A stretch of DNA of 64,000 nucleotides, from positions 124,001 to 188,000 of the forward strand of contig JAFKJB010000004.1 of NCBI GenBank assembly GCA_017306155.1, read 5' to 3'. Shown here piece by piece: positions 32,064 through 41,551 of the stretch. The translations under genes were made by a program, and so were the position numbers. The DNA is from Nitrosospira multiformis. GTDB lineage: Bacteria; Pseudomonadota; Gammaproteobacteria; Burkholderiales; Nitrosomonadaceae. Below the pieces are notes generated by a model. That model saw nothing but the letters and a program-made list of their open reading frames with translations. It ran no database searches and had not been told where the DNA came from. Numbering within the stretch: position 1 is the stretch's first letter; each line of letters opens with the position of its first letter.

Positions 32064-32384
32064 ATGAAACTAGCCATTATCACTACTGCTGTTGCGATAT
32101 CGAGTACGGTGATTGCCGCATGGGTACTGGCCGCAGCCATGCGGCACAGTGTCTTTTTCTACACAGCGGATGGCTATATGTCACCCAGAACCGCAGTACG
32201 CGTGGGCCTCATGAAAGATGAAGAAGCTTCATTCTCCGGCGGACTGGCGTTCAGAAAGACCGGCAGCGGTGGTTATGACTACCGGGAAGAAATGGCAATT
32301 GCCTTCATCAATAGGACGGGCCACACTGATATTGATCTGTTCGCTGAATGCGAACGTCTGGGGGATTGCGAATTACGAAAGTGA
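32064..32384 (+). CDS. small membrane-anchored hypothetical protein
   Basis: 106 residues. The N-terminal 26 (MKLAIITTAVAISSTVIAAW and on) form a signal anchor or signal peptide; the rest is hydrophilic, with DGYMSPRTAVRVGLMKDEE and ending in CERLGDCELRK, two Cys that could form a disulfide in the periplasm. GGAAGAAAG lies upstream. The frame is open to 32019, but ATG 32064 fits the anchor. I recognise no family. Confidence 0.5.
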   Translation: MKLAIITTAVAISSTVIAAWVLAAAMRHSVFFYTADGYMSPRTAVRVGLMKDEEASFSGGLAFRKTGSGGYDYREEMAIAFINRTGHTDIDLFAECERLGDCELRK

Positions 32385-33020
32385 ATGCGTCTTCTATCTC
32401 CCATCTTCCGAGAGACGACAGGCACGCTGCCGCAAATCCTGATGGAGGACCGATGAATGGATAAGGCGCCTTCCAGGGAACTTCCTGTTTCACCAGCGCA
32501 AGCATAAATCTTCCTGACTTCCATTCAGCCTTCACCTGATTATTCAGGGAATCTTCTTTCAAAACTCTTTTCTTTACTGGCACTGGCCTTGTAACCAGCG
32601 ACGCCCCACTTTTTCTGTTTACAGAAAAACAGTTCCAATATTGCCTACAACACAGTAATGCCTGAGCTTGACTTGCCGAACAGGCGAAGTGAGTCGAGCC
32701 AGAGCAGGAGTAGAGGAGTGGGTAAAGAACCGGGAAGAGGCCTGGGGCAGAAATCAAATCAAAGAGAAGCCGGGGCAGGGGGAGCAGGGACCAGGAGCGA
32801 GAGGCCTTGAGCCGGGCAGAGCATCGAGTACGTTTCCGCTTGCGCTCTGATCTCCTGAACTTGTCTGCTCCGGGCTTTCCAGTGATGTACTACACTATCA
32901 TCCGAGGTATCAAACGCATCATCCGGGAATATGCGCTGCGTTTTTTCATAAGTAAAAATATCAGTCAATTTATAAGCTATCCACGGCGCGAACATTCTTT
33001 AATTTTTTTAATATATATAG
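32385..33020. other. intergenic region with a purine-rich tract
   Basis: I find no gene. From about 32701 to 32814 the plus strand is roughly three quarters purine (many GGAG, AGAG and GGGG runs). From 33000 to 33020 it is almost pure A/T, just before the toxin-antitoxin promoter. Confidence 0.4.
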
Positions 33021-33049
33021 CCCCTGAAATTCTTGACATGGGCCAGGGG
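33021..33049 (+). promoter_or_regulatory. candidate operator and -35 box of the toxin-antitoxin operon
   Basis: An inverted repeat CCCCTG (33021-33026) and CAGGGG (33044-33049) encloses a consensus TTGACA (33033-33038). Ribbon-helix-helix antitoxins commonly bind palindromes over their own promoter. No good -10 box is seen at the matching distance. Confidence 0.35.
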
Positions 33050-33081
33050 ATAAGCGCAATTGCCGGACAGGGAAAGGACAG

Positions 33082-33471
33082 ATGACAGCTCAATATAAAA
33101 GGGTGGATAAAATGAAAGAGGAACTCGACGCGTTGCGCAAATATCGGGACACGCTCCCGGCAGTTTTCAAATTCAACCGCCAGGAGGCGGCGGCACGAAA
33201 TCAGGAAGACCGCATGAGCACCCGGCCTGACGCCGAAGCAATCAACGAGATCACCGTCCGTCTCGGTCCGGATATTGACGAGCGGCTAACGCGGCTCGTG
33301 GAGGAATACGGCCATAACAAGCAATACTATCTGATCGAACTCGCGCGAAACGGCATCGAGGCGCTGGAAGATGCGCTTGAAGCTGACCGGGTAGCCATGC
33401 TCTCCCGTCTCAAAAGCGAAAAGATGATTCCACTTGGGGACATCATGAGAAAATATGACATACAGGATTAG
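33082..33471 (+). CDS. RelB-type antitoxin (ribbon-helix-helix)
   Basis: The C-terminal two thirds (from about residue 50, EITVRLGPDIDERLTRLVEE, then NKQYYLIELARNGIEALED) match ribbon-helix-helix antitoxins of RelE/ParE-type toxins. The start is unsure: ATG 33082 gives 129 residues, while ATG 33214, with AGGA at ideal spacing, gives the usual 86. The upstream part (MKEELDALRKYRDTLP) reads like coding sequence and vaguely recalls the N-terminus of Fic proteins. The antitoxin should neutralise the toxin and repress the operon. Its 3' end overlaps the toxin gene by 17 bases. Confidence 0.75.
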   Translation: MTAQYKRVDKMKEELDALRKYRDTLPAVFKFNRQEAAARNQEDRMSTRPDAEAINEITVRLGPDIDERLTRLVEEYGHNKQYYLIELARNGIEALEDALEADRVAMLSRLKSEKMIPLGDIMRKYDIQD

Positions 33472-33727
33472 TTTCAATCCGGCGGCGCAACGGGACCTGG
33501 ATAAGATGGACTCTCAAGCGCGCCAGCGCCTTCTGGAATACCTGAACGAGCGCATCGTACTCCTGGAAGATGCGCGCTGTCTCGGCGAGCCCTTGCTTGC
33601 TTCTCAATTTTTCGGCTACTGGCGCTACCGTGCTGGAGATTACCGGATCACCTGCGACATCCAGGACGAAGAATTGCACATTCTCGTCGTGAAAGGAGGC
33701 AATCGGCGAGTGGGTGGTGGTGGCTAG
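33455..33727 (+). CDS. RelE/ParE-family toxin
   Basis: A 90-residue protein with the RelE fold pattern: YRISFNPAAQRDLDKMD, a helical pair, then LGEPLLASQFFGYWRYRAGDYRITCDIQ and a last strand LHILVVKGGNRR. Family members would act on ribosome-bound mRNA. Most relatives I recall end with GHRREVY, whereas here the end is GGNRRVGGGG: the usual His and the terminal aromatic residue are missing, so activity may be weak. It begins inside the antitoxin gene, as is usual for such pairs. Confidence 0.8.
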   Translation: MTYRISFNPAAQRDLDKMDSQARQRLLEYLNERIVLLEDARCLGEPLLASQFFGYWRYRAGDYRITCDIQDEELHILVVKGGNRRVGGGG

Positions 33728-33877
33728 CTTCGGCTATATAAGGAATTTTACTCTTATCAAATCGAAGAGGCGTGAACAAGCTGTTCCGCTATTGCCCCGG
33801 CTGCTGAATGCGAGCGCCGCGGGACGGCCAGTTGCATATATGAAGAATATCCGACATGACTCATGTATAAAGCGGGT

Positions 33878-35215
33878 TTACGGGTCCGCGACGAATTTCA
33901 GGACATTTCCGTTGATGCAATAGCGCTTGTGGCTGGGTGGCGGTCCATCATGAAATAGGTGGCCGAGATGAATGCCGGAGCTCGCGCTCCGTACTTCAAC
34001 CCGTTTCATGCCGTGAGAGTTGTCTTCGTGCAGGGTAACCGCGCCTTCCACGGGTTCAAAGAAACTGGGCCACCCCGTTCCGCTTTCAAATTTGCTCTTG
34101 CTGTAAAAGAGGATTGCGCCTGTGACAGGGTCGACAAATTTTCCAGGACGCTTTTCATCCAGATTGGAGGCGGTAAAAGGAAGCTCGGTACCTCGCTTGA
34201 AGGCGATTTTCTGCTGCTCGGGCGACAACAGTTGAAAGCCCAGCCATTTCCAGAAATTGGATTTTTCGCCATTGTATCCCGTATAGCGGGCAACCTCCTT
34301 GCCGTTCTTGAACAGCACGATAGTGGGGGCGGCGAACAAGGGTTTTTCCAGATTCCAGTCGCTGGGTGGATTCGAGTTCAACGTCCTGGCAATCGGCACT
34401 TCCGCTTGCCAGTGACTCACTATGTCTTTTTCGAAGCGCTCGCAAAATTCGCAATGCTCGGCCTCGAACGCCACCAGTTGCCGGGCAGGATTCAGATCGC
34501 CGCCCTTCAGGGGCTCCGCGCCCGGTTTGGACGCCAGGGCTGAAGAAGTCCCGGAGGAGGTCGGGGATGCAGGCGTCTGTGCAACTTTCCTGGCCGAATC
34601 GGGATATTTCACCCCGGTGCCGCCCAGGCCGCAATAGCCGTCAGGATTCTTTTTGAGATAGTTCTGGTGATATTCCTCAGCGGTAATGTAATTCCTGAGC
34701 GGCTGGATCTCAGTGGTGATTCTGCCGTAACCCGCAGCATCGAGTGCTTTTTGATAAGTAGTCCGGGTTGCCAGTCCCACAGCCTTCTGGCTCTCATCAT
34801 GATAGTAGATGGCGCTGCGATAATTACTGCCGATATCGTTTCCCTGGCGGTTGCCCTGGGTGGGATCATGGCTCTCCCAGAATTTGGCCAGTACTGTTTC
34901 CAGCGTTACCCTGGCTGGATCAAAAATCACCTTGACCACTTCCGCATGATTGCGCACTGTGGTTTTACCGGTACGAAGCGCTCTTTCATGATTCAGGATG
35001 TCCTGGTAGCCAGCACCGGGAAGGTCGCCGCCCGCATAACCGCTTTCCACATCGATGACTCCGGGAACTTCTCCCATGCGCTTCTCCGCGCCCCAGAAGC
35101 ACCCCATCCCTAGAACGACGTAATCCGTTGCCTGCCCCGATGTCGCGGTTTTTTCCATTGCATATGCACCTATAATAATGCCCAAGGCCGCTGCCATAGC
35201 TACAACCCTTTTCAT
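33878..35215 (-). CDS. MsrA-thioredoxin-MsrB fusion, exported methionine sulfoxide reductase
   Basis: 445 residues that repair oxidised methionine. An N-terminal membrane segment or signal (1-20) is followed by MsrA (about 30-200; catalytic Cys39 in GCFWGAE, resolving Cys195 in GYCGLGG), a linker, a thioredoxin-like domain (about 245-335; C255-E-F-C258) and MsrB (about 330-445; catalytic Cys433 in RYCINGNVLKF). The MsrB part lacks the zinc-binding CxxC pairs and has SGTGWPSF where many relatives have a resolving Cys. Neisseria PilB has the order Trx-MsrA-MsrB; here the redox domain sits in the middle, where it could serve both reductases in the periplasm. Confidence 0.9.
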   Translation of the reverse strand: MKRVVAMAAALGIIIGAYAMEKTATSGQATDYVVLGMGCFWGAEKRMGEVPGVIDVESGYAGGDLPGAGYQDILNHERALRTGKTTVRNHAEVVKVIFDPARVTLETVLAKFWESHDPTQGNRQGNDIGSNYRSAIYYHDESQKAVGLATRTTYQKALDAAGYGRITTEIQPLRNYITAEEYHQNYLKKNPDGYCGLGGTGVKYPDSARKVAQTPASPTSSGTSSALASKPGAEPLKGGDLNPARQLVAFEAEHCEFCERFEKDIVSHWQAEVPIARTLNSNPPSDWNLEKPLFAAPTIVLFKNGKEVARYTGYNGEKSNFWKWLGFQLLSPEQQKIAFKRGTELPFTASNLDEKRPGKFVDPVTGAILFYSKSKFESGTGWPSFFEPVEGAVTLHEDNSHGMKRVEVRSASSGIHLGHLFHDGPPPSHKRYCINGNVLKFVADP

Positions 35216-35845
35216 TTCAAGGCGTCTCCATAAATCTCGATCTTAAGGTCTCGATCTGGTTTTCTACTCCCAAATACTTCCAACTGTTCCCTTCAATCGT
35301 TGTTTACCGTTTAAACAGGGAATACCGAGGCTTGGTCCATCCAGCATATCCACCGATCTCATGAAACGTCTGCATGTCACGCAGGGAAGTAAGCAGCAGT
35401 CTGTCCATGAATTTGAAACCCGAAATGAAAATAAATTCCCCTGAGAATATAAAGGTCGACGGAAAGGCGGCAGCATCCGCGGTGAAGAGAAGCCAGTTTT
35501 TGCATTGCTCAGAAATCGTCTGCTCTCACATACTTTCTTAATGCCGTGATAGGGAGTCGATCCCCCTGCAATCCATATAAGTCCAATTAAATAAAATACG
35601 CTCAGCTACATCAAGGTCGATGTGCCTGCATGGGAAGAAGAACAAGTTTTTGTGTGTCATCGAACGGATGTGAATACGCCATGGCGCTATAAATGATGTT
35701 GGTTCTTGCTCTCAAGCACCCATCGTTCTAAGGCACACGTTTCAGGCGTTTGCCGCTTTCCCGGTGAATGATTTTCAGGAGCACAAAAAGATGTCCGAGC
35801 TTGTTGTAGGAGGATTTTGATCCATGATGCACACAGGAGGTATTC
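35216..35845. other. 630-base intergenic region, nothing recognised
   Basis: There are no long frames with protein-like content and no tRNA-like fold that I can find. The last 30 bases contain two strong Shine-Dalgarno-like runs (GGAGG near 35812 and AGGAGG near 35837); the second serves the DUF1269 gene. Confidence 0.4.
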
Positions 35846-36613
35846 ATGAGTAATTTTATTGTTGTTGTCTTCCCGACGGAAAAACAGGCAGGCGAGGGCA
35901 GGAAAGCGCTCAGCGAACTTCAGGATGAAGGCCAGCTTACGATTCATGGGATGGCCATCATCATCAAGCAAACAGATGGCAAAGTTTCAATGAAGGACCA
36001 AGCTGACGGAGCGTCTCTTGGAACGGCGGTAGGGGCAGTGGTGGGTAGCCTGATTGGTTTGTTGGGAGGACCAGTAGGGCTTGCCGCGGGCGCGGCTGCG
36101 GGTGCTTTTTTAGGATACTCGGTCGATGCCTCCAATTACGGGGTGGGCATGGAGTTTGTTGATGAGGTATCACGGAATTTAACGCCCGGAAAGAGTGCTC
36201 TGGTTGCCGAGGTTGACGAGTATTGGACCGTATCGATTGACCTGAGGATGGAAGCGCTAGGCGGAATCGTAGTTCGTCAGTGGCGCCTGGATGTGGAACA
36301 AGACCTGATCCGGAATGATATCCGGGCTCGCAATACCGAGCTTTCCCAGCTCAAGACGGAGTATGCGCAAGCCGGGGGTGAGCATAAGGCCCGGCTGGAA
36401 GTCAGGATCAAGATTGCCGAGGCCAAATTGAAAGCCGCCCTGGAACGTGAAAAGGCTAAAGTGGAAGCGTTAAAGCAGCAAGCAGACGCGAAGATCAAGG
36501 CCCTCCAGAAGCAGGCTGCGACAGCAAGTCAGGAAACCAAAACCATAATCGAGCGACGGCTTGCGGAAATTCAAGCTGAATCCGAAAAGCTCGCAAAACA
36601 GCAGGCGACCTAA
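35846..36613 (+). CDS. DUF1269 membrane protein with long C-terminal coiled coil
   Basis: 255 residues. The first 160 form a DUF1269 domain: an initial beta-alpha unit (FIVVVFPTEKQAGEGRKAL), a glycine-zipper membrane hairpin (GTAVGAVVGSLIGLLGG and GLAAGAAAGAFLGYSVD, residues 57-92) and SALVAEVDEYW. Residues 165-255 are almost all charged helix with heptads rich in Ala, Glu, Lys and Gln. The family is poorly understood; members often sit in stress-related clusters. AGGAGG precedes the ATG by six bases. A truncated relative of the same family lies at 41077. Confidence 0.8.
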   Translation: MSNFIVVVFPTEKQAGEGRKALSELQDEGQLTIHGMAIIIKQTDGKVSMKDQADGASLGTAVGAVVGSLIGLLGGPVGLAAGAAAGAFLGYSVDASNYGVGMEFVDEVSRNLTPGKSALVAEVDEYWTVSIDLRMEALGGIVVRQWRLDVEQDLIRNDIRARNTELSQLKTEYAQAGGEHKARLEVRIKIAEAKLKAALEREKAKVEALKQQADAKIKALQKQAATASQETKTIIERRLAEIQAESEKLAKQQAT

Positions 36614-36811
36614 AGCACAGGTTCAGAATAGATTCATCCTGGGGGATTGAAACAATTGTACGCTTAGCGTCAATCAATTTCGATAAAACAGAATGTCAAT
36701 CAACGAGCAGGTGTTATGACAGACGAAAATAAAGCGATCGAAAAATCTAAATATCCTACAAGTTTCGGCCTGTTTTGTCTCGAGCACGGATCGGGCAAGT
36801 TCCTGGATGAA

Positions 36812-37767
36812 TCATAACATCCACTCGATGGGCAACACTGACAGGATCCAGACACCGAGACGTTGCCAAAAGCTCGTCCCAGGCTCAGTGTCAGGGCGTA
36901 CCTGTTTCTCCCCGTGCTGTTCGATCCAATACAGCTTGCCATTCTCCGATAGCCGAACCTCGTAAGCATTAACTGGAACAATGTGATGGAATGTCGTCGC
37001 GATTTGCTTTGCAAGTTTCGGGCTTTCAATGACAAAACCCATTTCAGTATTCAGCTTTGCCGAGCGCGGATCGAAATTGAATGAACCAACGAAAATACGC
37101 GAACGATCCACCGAGAAGGTTTTGGCATGCAGGCTCGCATCGAAGCTGCCTGCCAAGCCGCCCCTTTCCGGTTGTCGGGGACTGCGCCATAAGCGTTTTG
37201 TTTCATAAAGTGCAACGCCCGCAGCCAGGAGGGGCTCGCGCCACTTTGCATAGCCCGCATGCACGGCCGCCACATCCGTCGCTTCCAGGGAATTGGTCAG
37301 CACGTTGATTTTCACTCCTTCACGAGCCAAAGCGGTGAACGAAGCGACGCCGGCCGCAGTAGGTACGAAATAGGGCGAGACAAGATCGACTTCGATTGCC
37401 GGATCGCCAATAATTTCCTTGAGGGTATAGGTGAGCAGCGCATCAGGCGATGCCAACCCAAGCCCTTTATATCCTGCTTCCAGATATAGTACTGGACATC
37501 CAGGGAACGCTCCGCAGCCTGTGCCAGCAACATGCGAGCAGCGAATGCAGCATGGCCACCTGCCAGCAGGTGAATGCCGGAATGCCCGGGATTTGCAACC
37601 ACCCGGGGGGAAATTGCCTTTCCCAGCCGGGTGGTATCTGTATCGGCAAGAGCGGCAGATGTGCTTCTATTTTCTTGAGAGGGCAAAAGGCTACATCCTC
37701 CGGTGAGACTTGCAATCAGGCACAGAAAAAATACAAGAGGACGCGTAGCTGCTCCAGTTGCTCTCAT
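36812..37767 (-). pseudogene. phospholipase D-like lipoprotein, internally deleted and frameshifted
   Basis: The 5' part (frame 37312-37767) encodes a lipoprotein signal with lipobox LTGGC and then AAERSLDVQYYIWKQD, the start of a cardiolipin synthase/phospholipase D-type domain. The 3' part continues in another frame (36812-37456) with VDLVSPYFVPTAAGV and one intact HKD motif (HAKTFSVD, then IFVGSFNFDPRS). The first HKD motif and roughly 200 residues usually between the two parts are absent. The switch lies near 37455-37475. A sequencing error cannot explain the missing domain, so I call it a decayed gene. Confidence 0.8.
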
Positions 37768-38019
37768 TATTCCTAAATCGAATTCCTACGCCCATTTAAG
37801 GGCAGGCACTCGATCTGGACGGGCACTTGTACCGAAATGCTTCGGATATCGGCATTACTCCTTCTTTTCTCCGGTCAGCAGCAGGTCCTATTATCATTCT
37901 CAATGACTAATTCCCTGTAAAACAGGCCGCTGCCCAGTTGTATATGCCCGCAATCTCCCGCCAATGAAGGCAATTTCTTTTCTCATGATAGTCCCTGAAG
38001 AATCCTGTTGGTTTTCAGC

Positions 38020-40908
38020 TTAGGCAGATCCGGTAACGCCGCCACCGCCACCAATAGCATTCTTGTAGAAGCGCTTTACCAATTTGCCCAGTTCCCGGAG
38101 CCACAGCACAGAACTTGCCATGAGAGTGCAAAGGAGCCAGTCCCCGAGACCCAGAGCCACGGTAGAGAAAGCGTGCTGGAGAACGGGCACATAAATCACC
38201 GCGATTTGGAGCCCAAGCGAGAGCAGGAGGGAAAGCCATAACCATCGGTTGGAAAATAGTCCGATAAATGCGCTCTGGTCATCTGAGCGCGCATTCAAGA
38301 CATTGAAGAGCGAAAACAGCACGAGCGTCGTAAATGCCATCGTCTGCGCATAGCGCATGCCGCCGGAGCCTTCGATAAAACCGCCGGGCAGGCTGGCATC
38401 GAGCACCAGCAGCGTGCCGACAGCCATGATAATGCCTACGAAGACGATGCCGGACCACATTTGCGGCGTGAGTACCTTTTCACTCTTGGCCCGCGGTGGC
38501 TTCTGCATCACGTCGGCGTCGGGCGGATCAGCGCCCAGTGCGAGCGCAGGAGCTCCATCAGTCACCAGATTGATCCAAAGGAGTTGCGTTGCCAGCAAGG
38601 GGAGCACGATGAGTTGATCTTCGGCTCGAAGCCCGATGAAATCGGCGAGGAGCACACCGAAAAACATTGTAAGCACCTCACCGATATTGGATGAGAGCAG
38701 ATAGCGCAGGAATTTGCGAATATTGGAGAAAATCGTCCGTCCTTCCTCGATTGCTGCGATGATGGAGGCGAAATTGTCATCCGCGAGCACCATGTCGGCT
38801 GCTTCCTTGGAAACGTCTGTTCCGGTAATTCCCATTGCCACACCGATATCCGCAGTTTTCAGGGAGGGAGCGTCATTCACCCCGTCACCCGTCATTGCCG
38901 TTATTTCGCCTGTCCGTTGCAGGGCGCTGACGATTCTTAGCTTATGCTCCGGGCTTACACGCGCATAGACCGACACTTCGCCGATAACTTGATCGAGCGC
39001 TTCGTCGGAAAGCTTCCCAAGGTCCCCTCCGGTAAGCACTCGCCCATTGTCAGCTATTCCGAGTTGTGCCGCGATAACGGTCGCGGTAACCGGATGATCA
39101 CCGGTGATCATGATCGGACGTATCCCTGCGGCCTTTGCCTGCTTCACCGCTTCCTTTGCTTCTTCGCGCGCGGGGTCGATCATGCCGATCAGGCCTGCAA
39201 ACACCAAATCCTGCTCGACACGGTCATCCACCTCATCCGGGTCAAGCCCATCAGCAGGCAGAGTGCGGAAGGCCACGCCAAGAGTGCGCAGTGCTTCCGC
39301 GGCGAGTTGCTCATTTGCTTTCAAAATCGCCTCGCGGCGCTCGGACGTCAGCGTTTGTGTCTCCTCGCCAACCAGTTCATGGGAGCAGCGATCCAGCAAC
39401 GCATCCGGTGCACCCTTGGTGAAGACGAGCATGCGCTCCTGCCTCTCGGTATCGGTGTGAAGCGTGGTCATGAGCTTGCGCTCAGACGAGAATGGCACTT
39501 CTCCAACCCGCTTGAAGCGCGCCTCCAACGCCTCACTTTTCAGCCCCGCCTTGCGTGCTGCCACGATGAGCGCACCCTCGGTCGGGTCTCCCTGTACCGT
39601 CCAGTGACCGTCGCGCTCCTGCAGGACGGCGTTGTTGGCTTGATCCGCCACCGCGAGTGCACGCTCCAGTTCAATCCTCAAGGCGCCATCAATCCCGGGC
39701 TTACCGGCCGCGCTGTCTTTGCTGAAAGCGTGATTAGCGGAGCGGGATGATTCCTCACCCAGGTCACGGCGTACTTCGCCTTCTGGTACATAACCTGCGC
39801 CCTCCATCAAGACACGTCCGCTTGCGGTGATAACGACCCGCACTGTCATTTCGTTTTTCGTCAGTGTGCCAGTCTTGTCGGAAGCGATCACAGTCGCGGA
39901 GCCGAGCGTCTCAACCGCCGGCAAATGCCGAACGATCGCGTTTCTGCGCGCCATGCGCTGCACGCCAAGCGCAAGGACGGCTGTCACCACCGCGGGCAGG
40001 CCTTCCGGAATGGCTGCGACCGCCAAAGCGACACCCAGGATGAGTGTGTCAAAAAGCGCTTTGAAGCCACGCACATCCTCAATGAGGATGATGGTCGCGA
40101 TCATGATGACGGCGATTACGACAACGATTACTCCCAGCAGTTTGCCGACGCGGGCAAGTTCCTTCTGCAGCGCAGTCGTGTCTTGCGGCATTGCTTCCAG
40201 CAGGCCGGCTATGTGACCCATTTGGGTTTGCATTCCCGTTGCAACCACCACTGCGCGGCCGTGGCCGAAGGTGGCTGCCGTTCCACTGAAGATCATATTG
40301 TGGCGATCGCCGAGTTCCACCTCTTGCAAAATGGGTTGTGTATCCTTTGGCACAGGGAGGCTTTCGCCCGTGAGTGCCGCCTCCGCCGTTTGCAGCGCGG
40401 TGGATTGAATCAGCCGCGCGTCTGCGGGGATGGTATCGCCCTCTTCGATAAGCACGATATCGCCGGGCACGATCTCCACCGCCGGGATGTTTCGGCGTTC
40501 CCCATCGCGGATGACATCCGCCTGCGCAGCGGACATCTGGCGCAACGCGGCCACCGCTTCTTCCGCGCGCGATTCCTGGATGTAACCCATCACGGCGTTT
40601 AGCAGCACCACTGCGAAGATGGCTATTGCCTCGTAGGGCAGCGCCGATTCACGCTCATAAAACCACAGTCCTGCGGAGATCGCCGTGGCAATGAGCAGCA
40701 GGATAATCAGTACATTCTGGAACTGGGCGAGGAATTTCCGCCAGCCGGGAATGGGTTTCTCAGCCAGGAGTTCATTGCGCCCATATCGGGAAAGCCGCGT
40801 CCGCGCTTCTGTTTCTCGCAGGCCATACCGCTCGTCCGCCCCTAAGGCGGCTAATACTTCTTCGATAGTCTGCTGGTAAACGGCTTTTTTATTTTGCTGA
40901 GCGTCCAA
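38020..40908 (-). CDS. type II P-type cation-transporting ATPase (calcium-pump-like)
   Basis: 962 residues. The actuator domain has LTGESLPVPK, the phosphorylated Asp is in SDKTGTLTKNE (about residue 340), and the hinge is TGDGVNDAPSLKTADIGVAM. The M4 ion-site motif AAIPEGLPAVVTAVLALG and six C-terminal helices put it in the P2A/P2B group, which exports Ca2+ or similar cations from the cytoplasm. The start is a TTG at 40908 with a strong GGAGGGAG site. The tail is odd (NAIGGGGGVTGSA). It sits in a cluster of decayed stress-type genes but is itself intact. Confidence 0.92.
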   Translation of the reverse strand: MDAQQNKKAVYQQTIEEVLAALGADERYGLRETEARTRLSRYGRNELLAEKPIPGWRKFLAQFQNVLIILLLIATAISAGLWFYERESALPYEAIAIFAVVLLNAVMGYIQESRAEEAVAALRQMSAAQADVIRDGERRNIPAVEIVPGDIVLIEEGDTIPADARLIQSTALQTAEAALTGESLPVPKDTQPILQEVELGDRHNMIFSGTAATFGHGRAVVVATGMQTQMGHIAGLLEAMPQDTTALQKELARVGKLLGVIVVVIAVIMIATIILIEDVRGFKALFDTLILGVALAVAAIPEGLPAVVTAVLALGVQRMARRNAIVRHLPAVETLGSATVIASDKTGTLTKNEMTVRVVITASGRVLMEGAGYVPEGEVRRDLGEESSRSANHAFSKDSAAGKPGIDGALRIELERALAVADQANNAVLQERDGHWTVQGDPTEGALIVAARKAGLKSEALEARFKRVGEVPFSSERKLMTTLHTDTERQERMLVFTKGAPDALLDRCSHELVGEETQTLTSERREAILKANEQLAAEALRTLGVAFRTLPADGLDPDEVDDRVEQDLVFAGLIGMIDPAREEAKEAVKQAKAAGIRPIMITGDHPVTATVIAAQLGIADNGRVLTGGDLGKLSDEALDQVIGEVSVYARVSPEHKLRIVSALQRTGEITAMTGDGVNDAPSLKTADIGVAMGITGTDVSKEAADMVLADDNFASIIAAIEEGRTIFSNIRKFLRYLLSSNIGEVLTMFFGVLLADFIGLRAEDQLIVLPLLATQLLWINLVTDGAPALALGADPPDADVMQKPPRAKSEKVLTPQMWSGIVFVGIIMAVGTLLVLDASLPGGFIEGSGGMRYAQTMAFTTLVLFSLFNVLNARSDDQSAFIGLFSNRWLWLSLLLSLGLQIAVIYVPVLQHAFSTVALGLGDWLLCTLMASSVLWLRELGKLVKRFYKNAIGGGGGVTGSA

Positions 40909-41076
40909 GTTCTCCCTCCAGAAAAATCATTCTTCGCTCGGCTCGAAAGCTGTGAAACATTTGATAAATCTGTTTGGCAGGCTATGGCAAGAACGAGGGA
41001 TGGTTCAGCATGGAATGCTGAACCATCCCTGTCATAGAGTCACTACCGCGGCAAAGTCCGAAAGCCAGGCGCCGGT

Positions 41077-41355
41077 TTAAACGCCTGATCCCGCGAGCGC
41101 CTCCTGCGGTTTTTTCTCCTGCCCGGGCGAGAGCGAAGTGCGAATTACCTTGCCCTGTACCGCTGAGAGCTCCGCCAGAACCTTTTCCGGCTGCACCTTG
41201 CGCACGAGGATGAAAAGTGCCGACGAGTTGTGGGGTATGGTGTCAGCAAGCGACTTGATGAAATCGTCATTGATGCCGTAATCGCTCAGGGAACCTGAGA
41301 GGGCGCCTGCCCCAATCCCTATCAGCCCCCAAAGGAGCATCAGCCAACCAGTCAT
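41077..41355 (-). pseudogene. DUF1269 protein, C-terminal fragment
   Basis: 92 codons encode only the second half of a DUF1269 protein: GLIGIGAGALSGSLSDYGINDDFIKSLADTIPHNSSALFILVRK (quoted in part) to RTSLSPGQE. The N-terminal beta-alpha part and first zipper helix are missing. It overlaps, in another frame, the end of an HdeD fragment, as expected if one deletion removed the end of one gene and the beginning of the next. Confidence 0.7.
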
Positions 41356-41551
41356 CGTAGGTTTTCCGGTTTTGTACTGCTGCTATGGAGGACACCACGC
41401 CCCGGATGAGCGCATAGGCTGCATATATAGCCATAGCCACCAGCCACAGGAACGTTATTCCCGGCCAGAATGCCGCGAGGATACCGAACACCAGTGATAC
41501 GACCCCGGACAACGCCAAGGTGCGCCACGATTTTGAAAGTGATTGGTCCAT
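41267..41551 (-). pseudogene. HdeD/DUF308 membrane protein, N-terminal fragment
   Basis: The frame begins SLSKSWRTLALSGVVSLVFG with two membrane helices as in HdeD acid-resistance family proteins, but after about 64 residues (SIAAVQNRKT) it runs out of phase into the DUF1269 fragment. Intact HdeD proteins have about six helices and 180-200 residues. The start has GAGAGG upstream, so a short product may still be made. Confidence 0.7.

Noticed and set aside
32308-32757. A 149-codon leftward frame opposite the small anchored protein and the purine-rich tract.
   Set aside because: Its composition (Cys, Ser and Pro-rich) follows from the purine-rich opposite strand, and it has no recognisable family.
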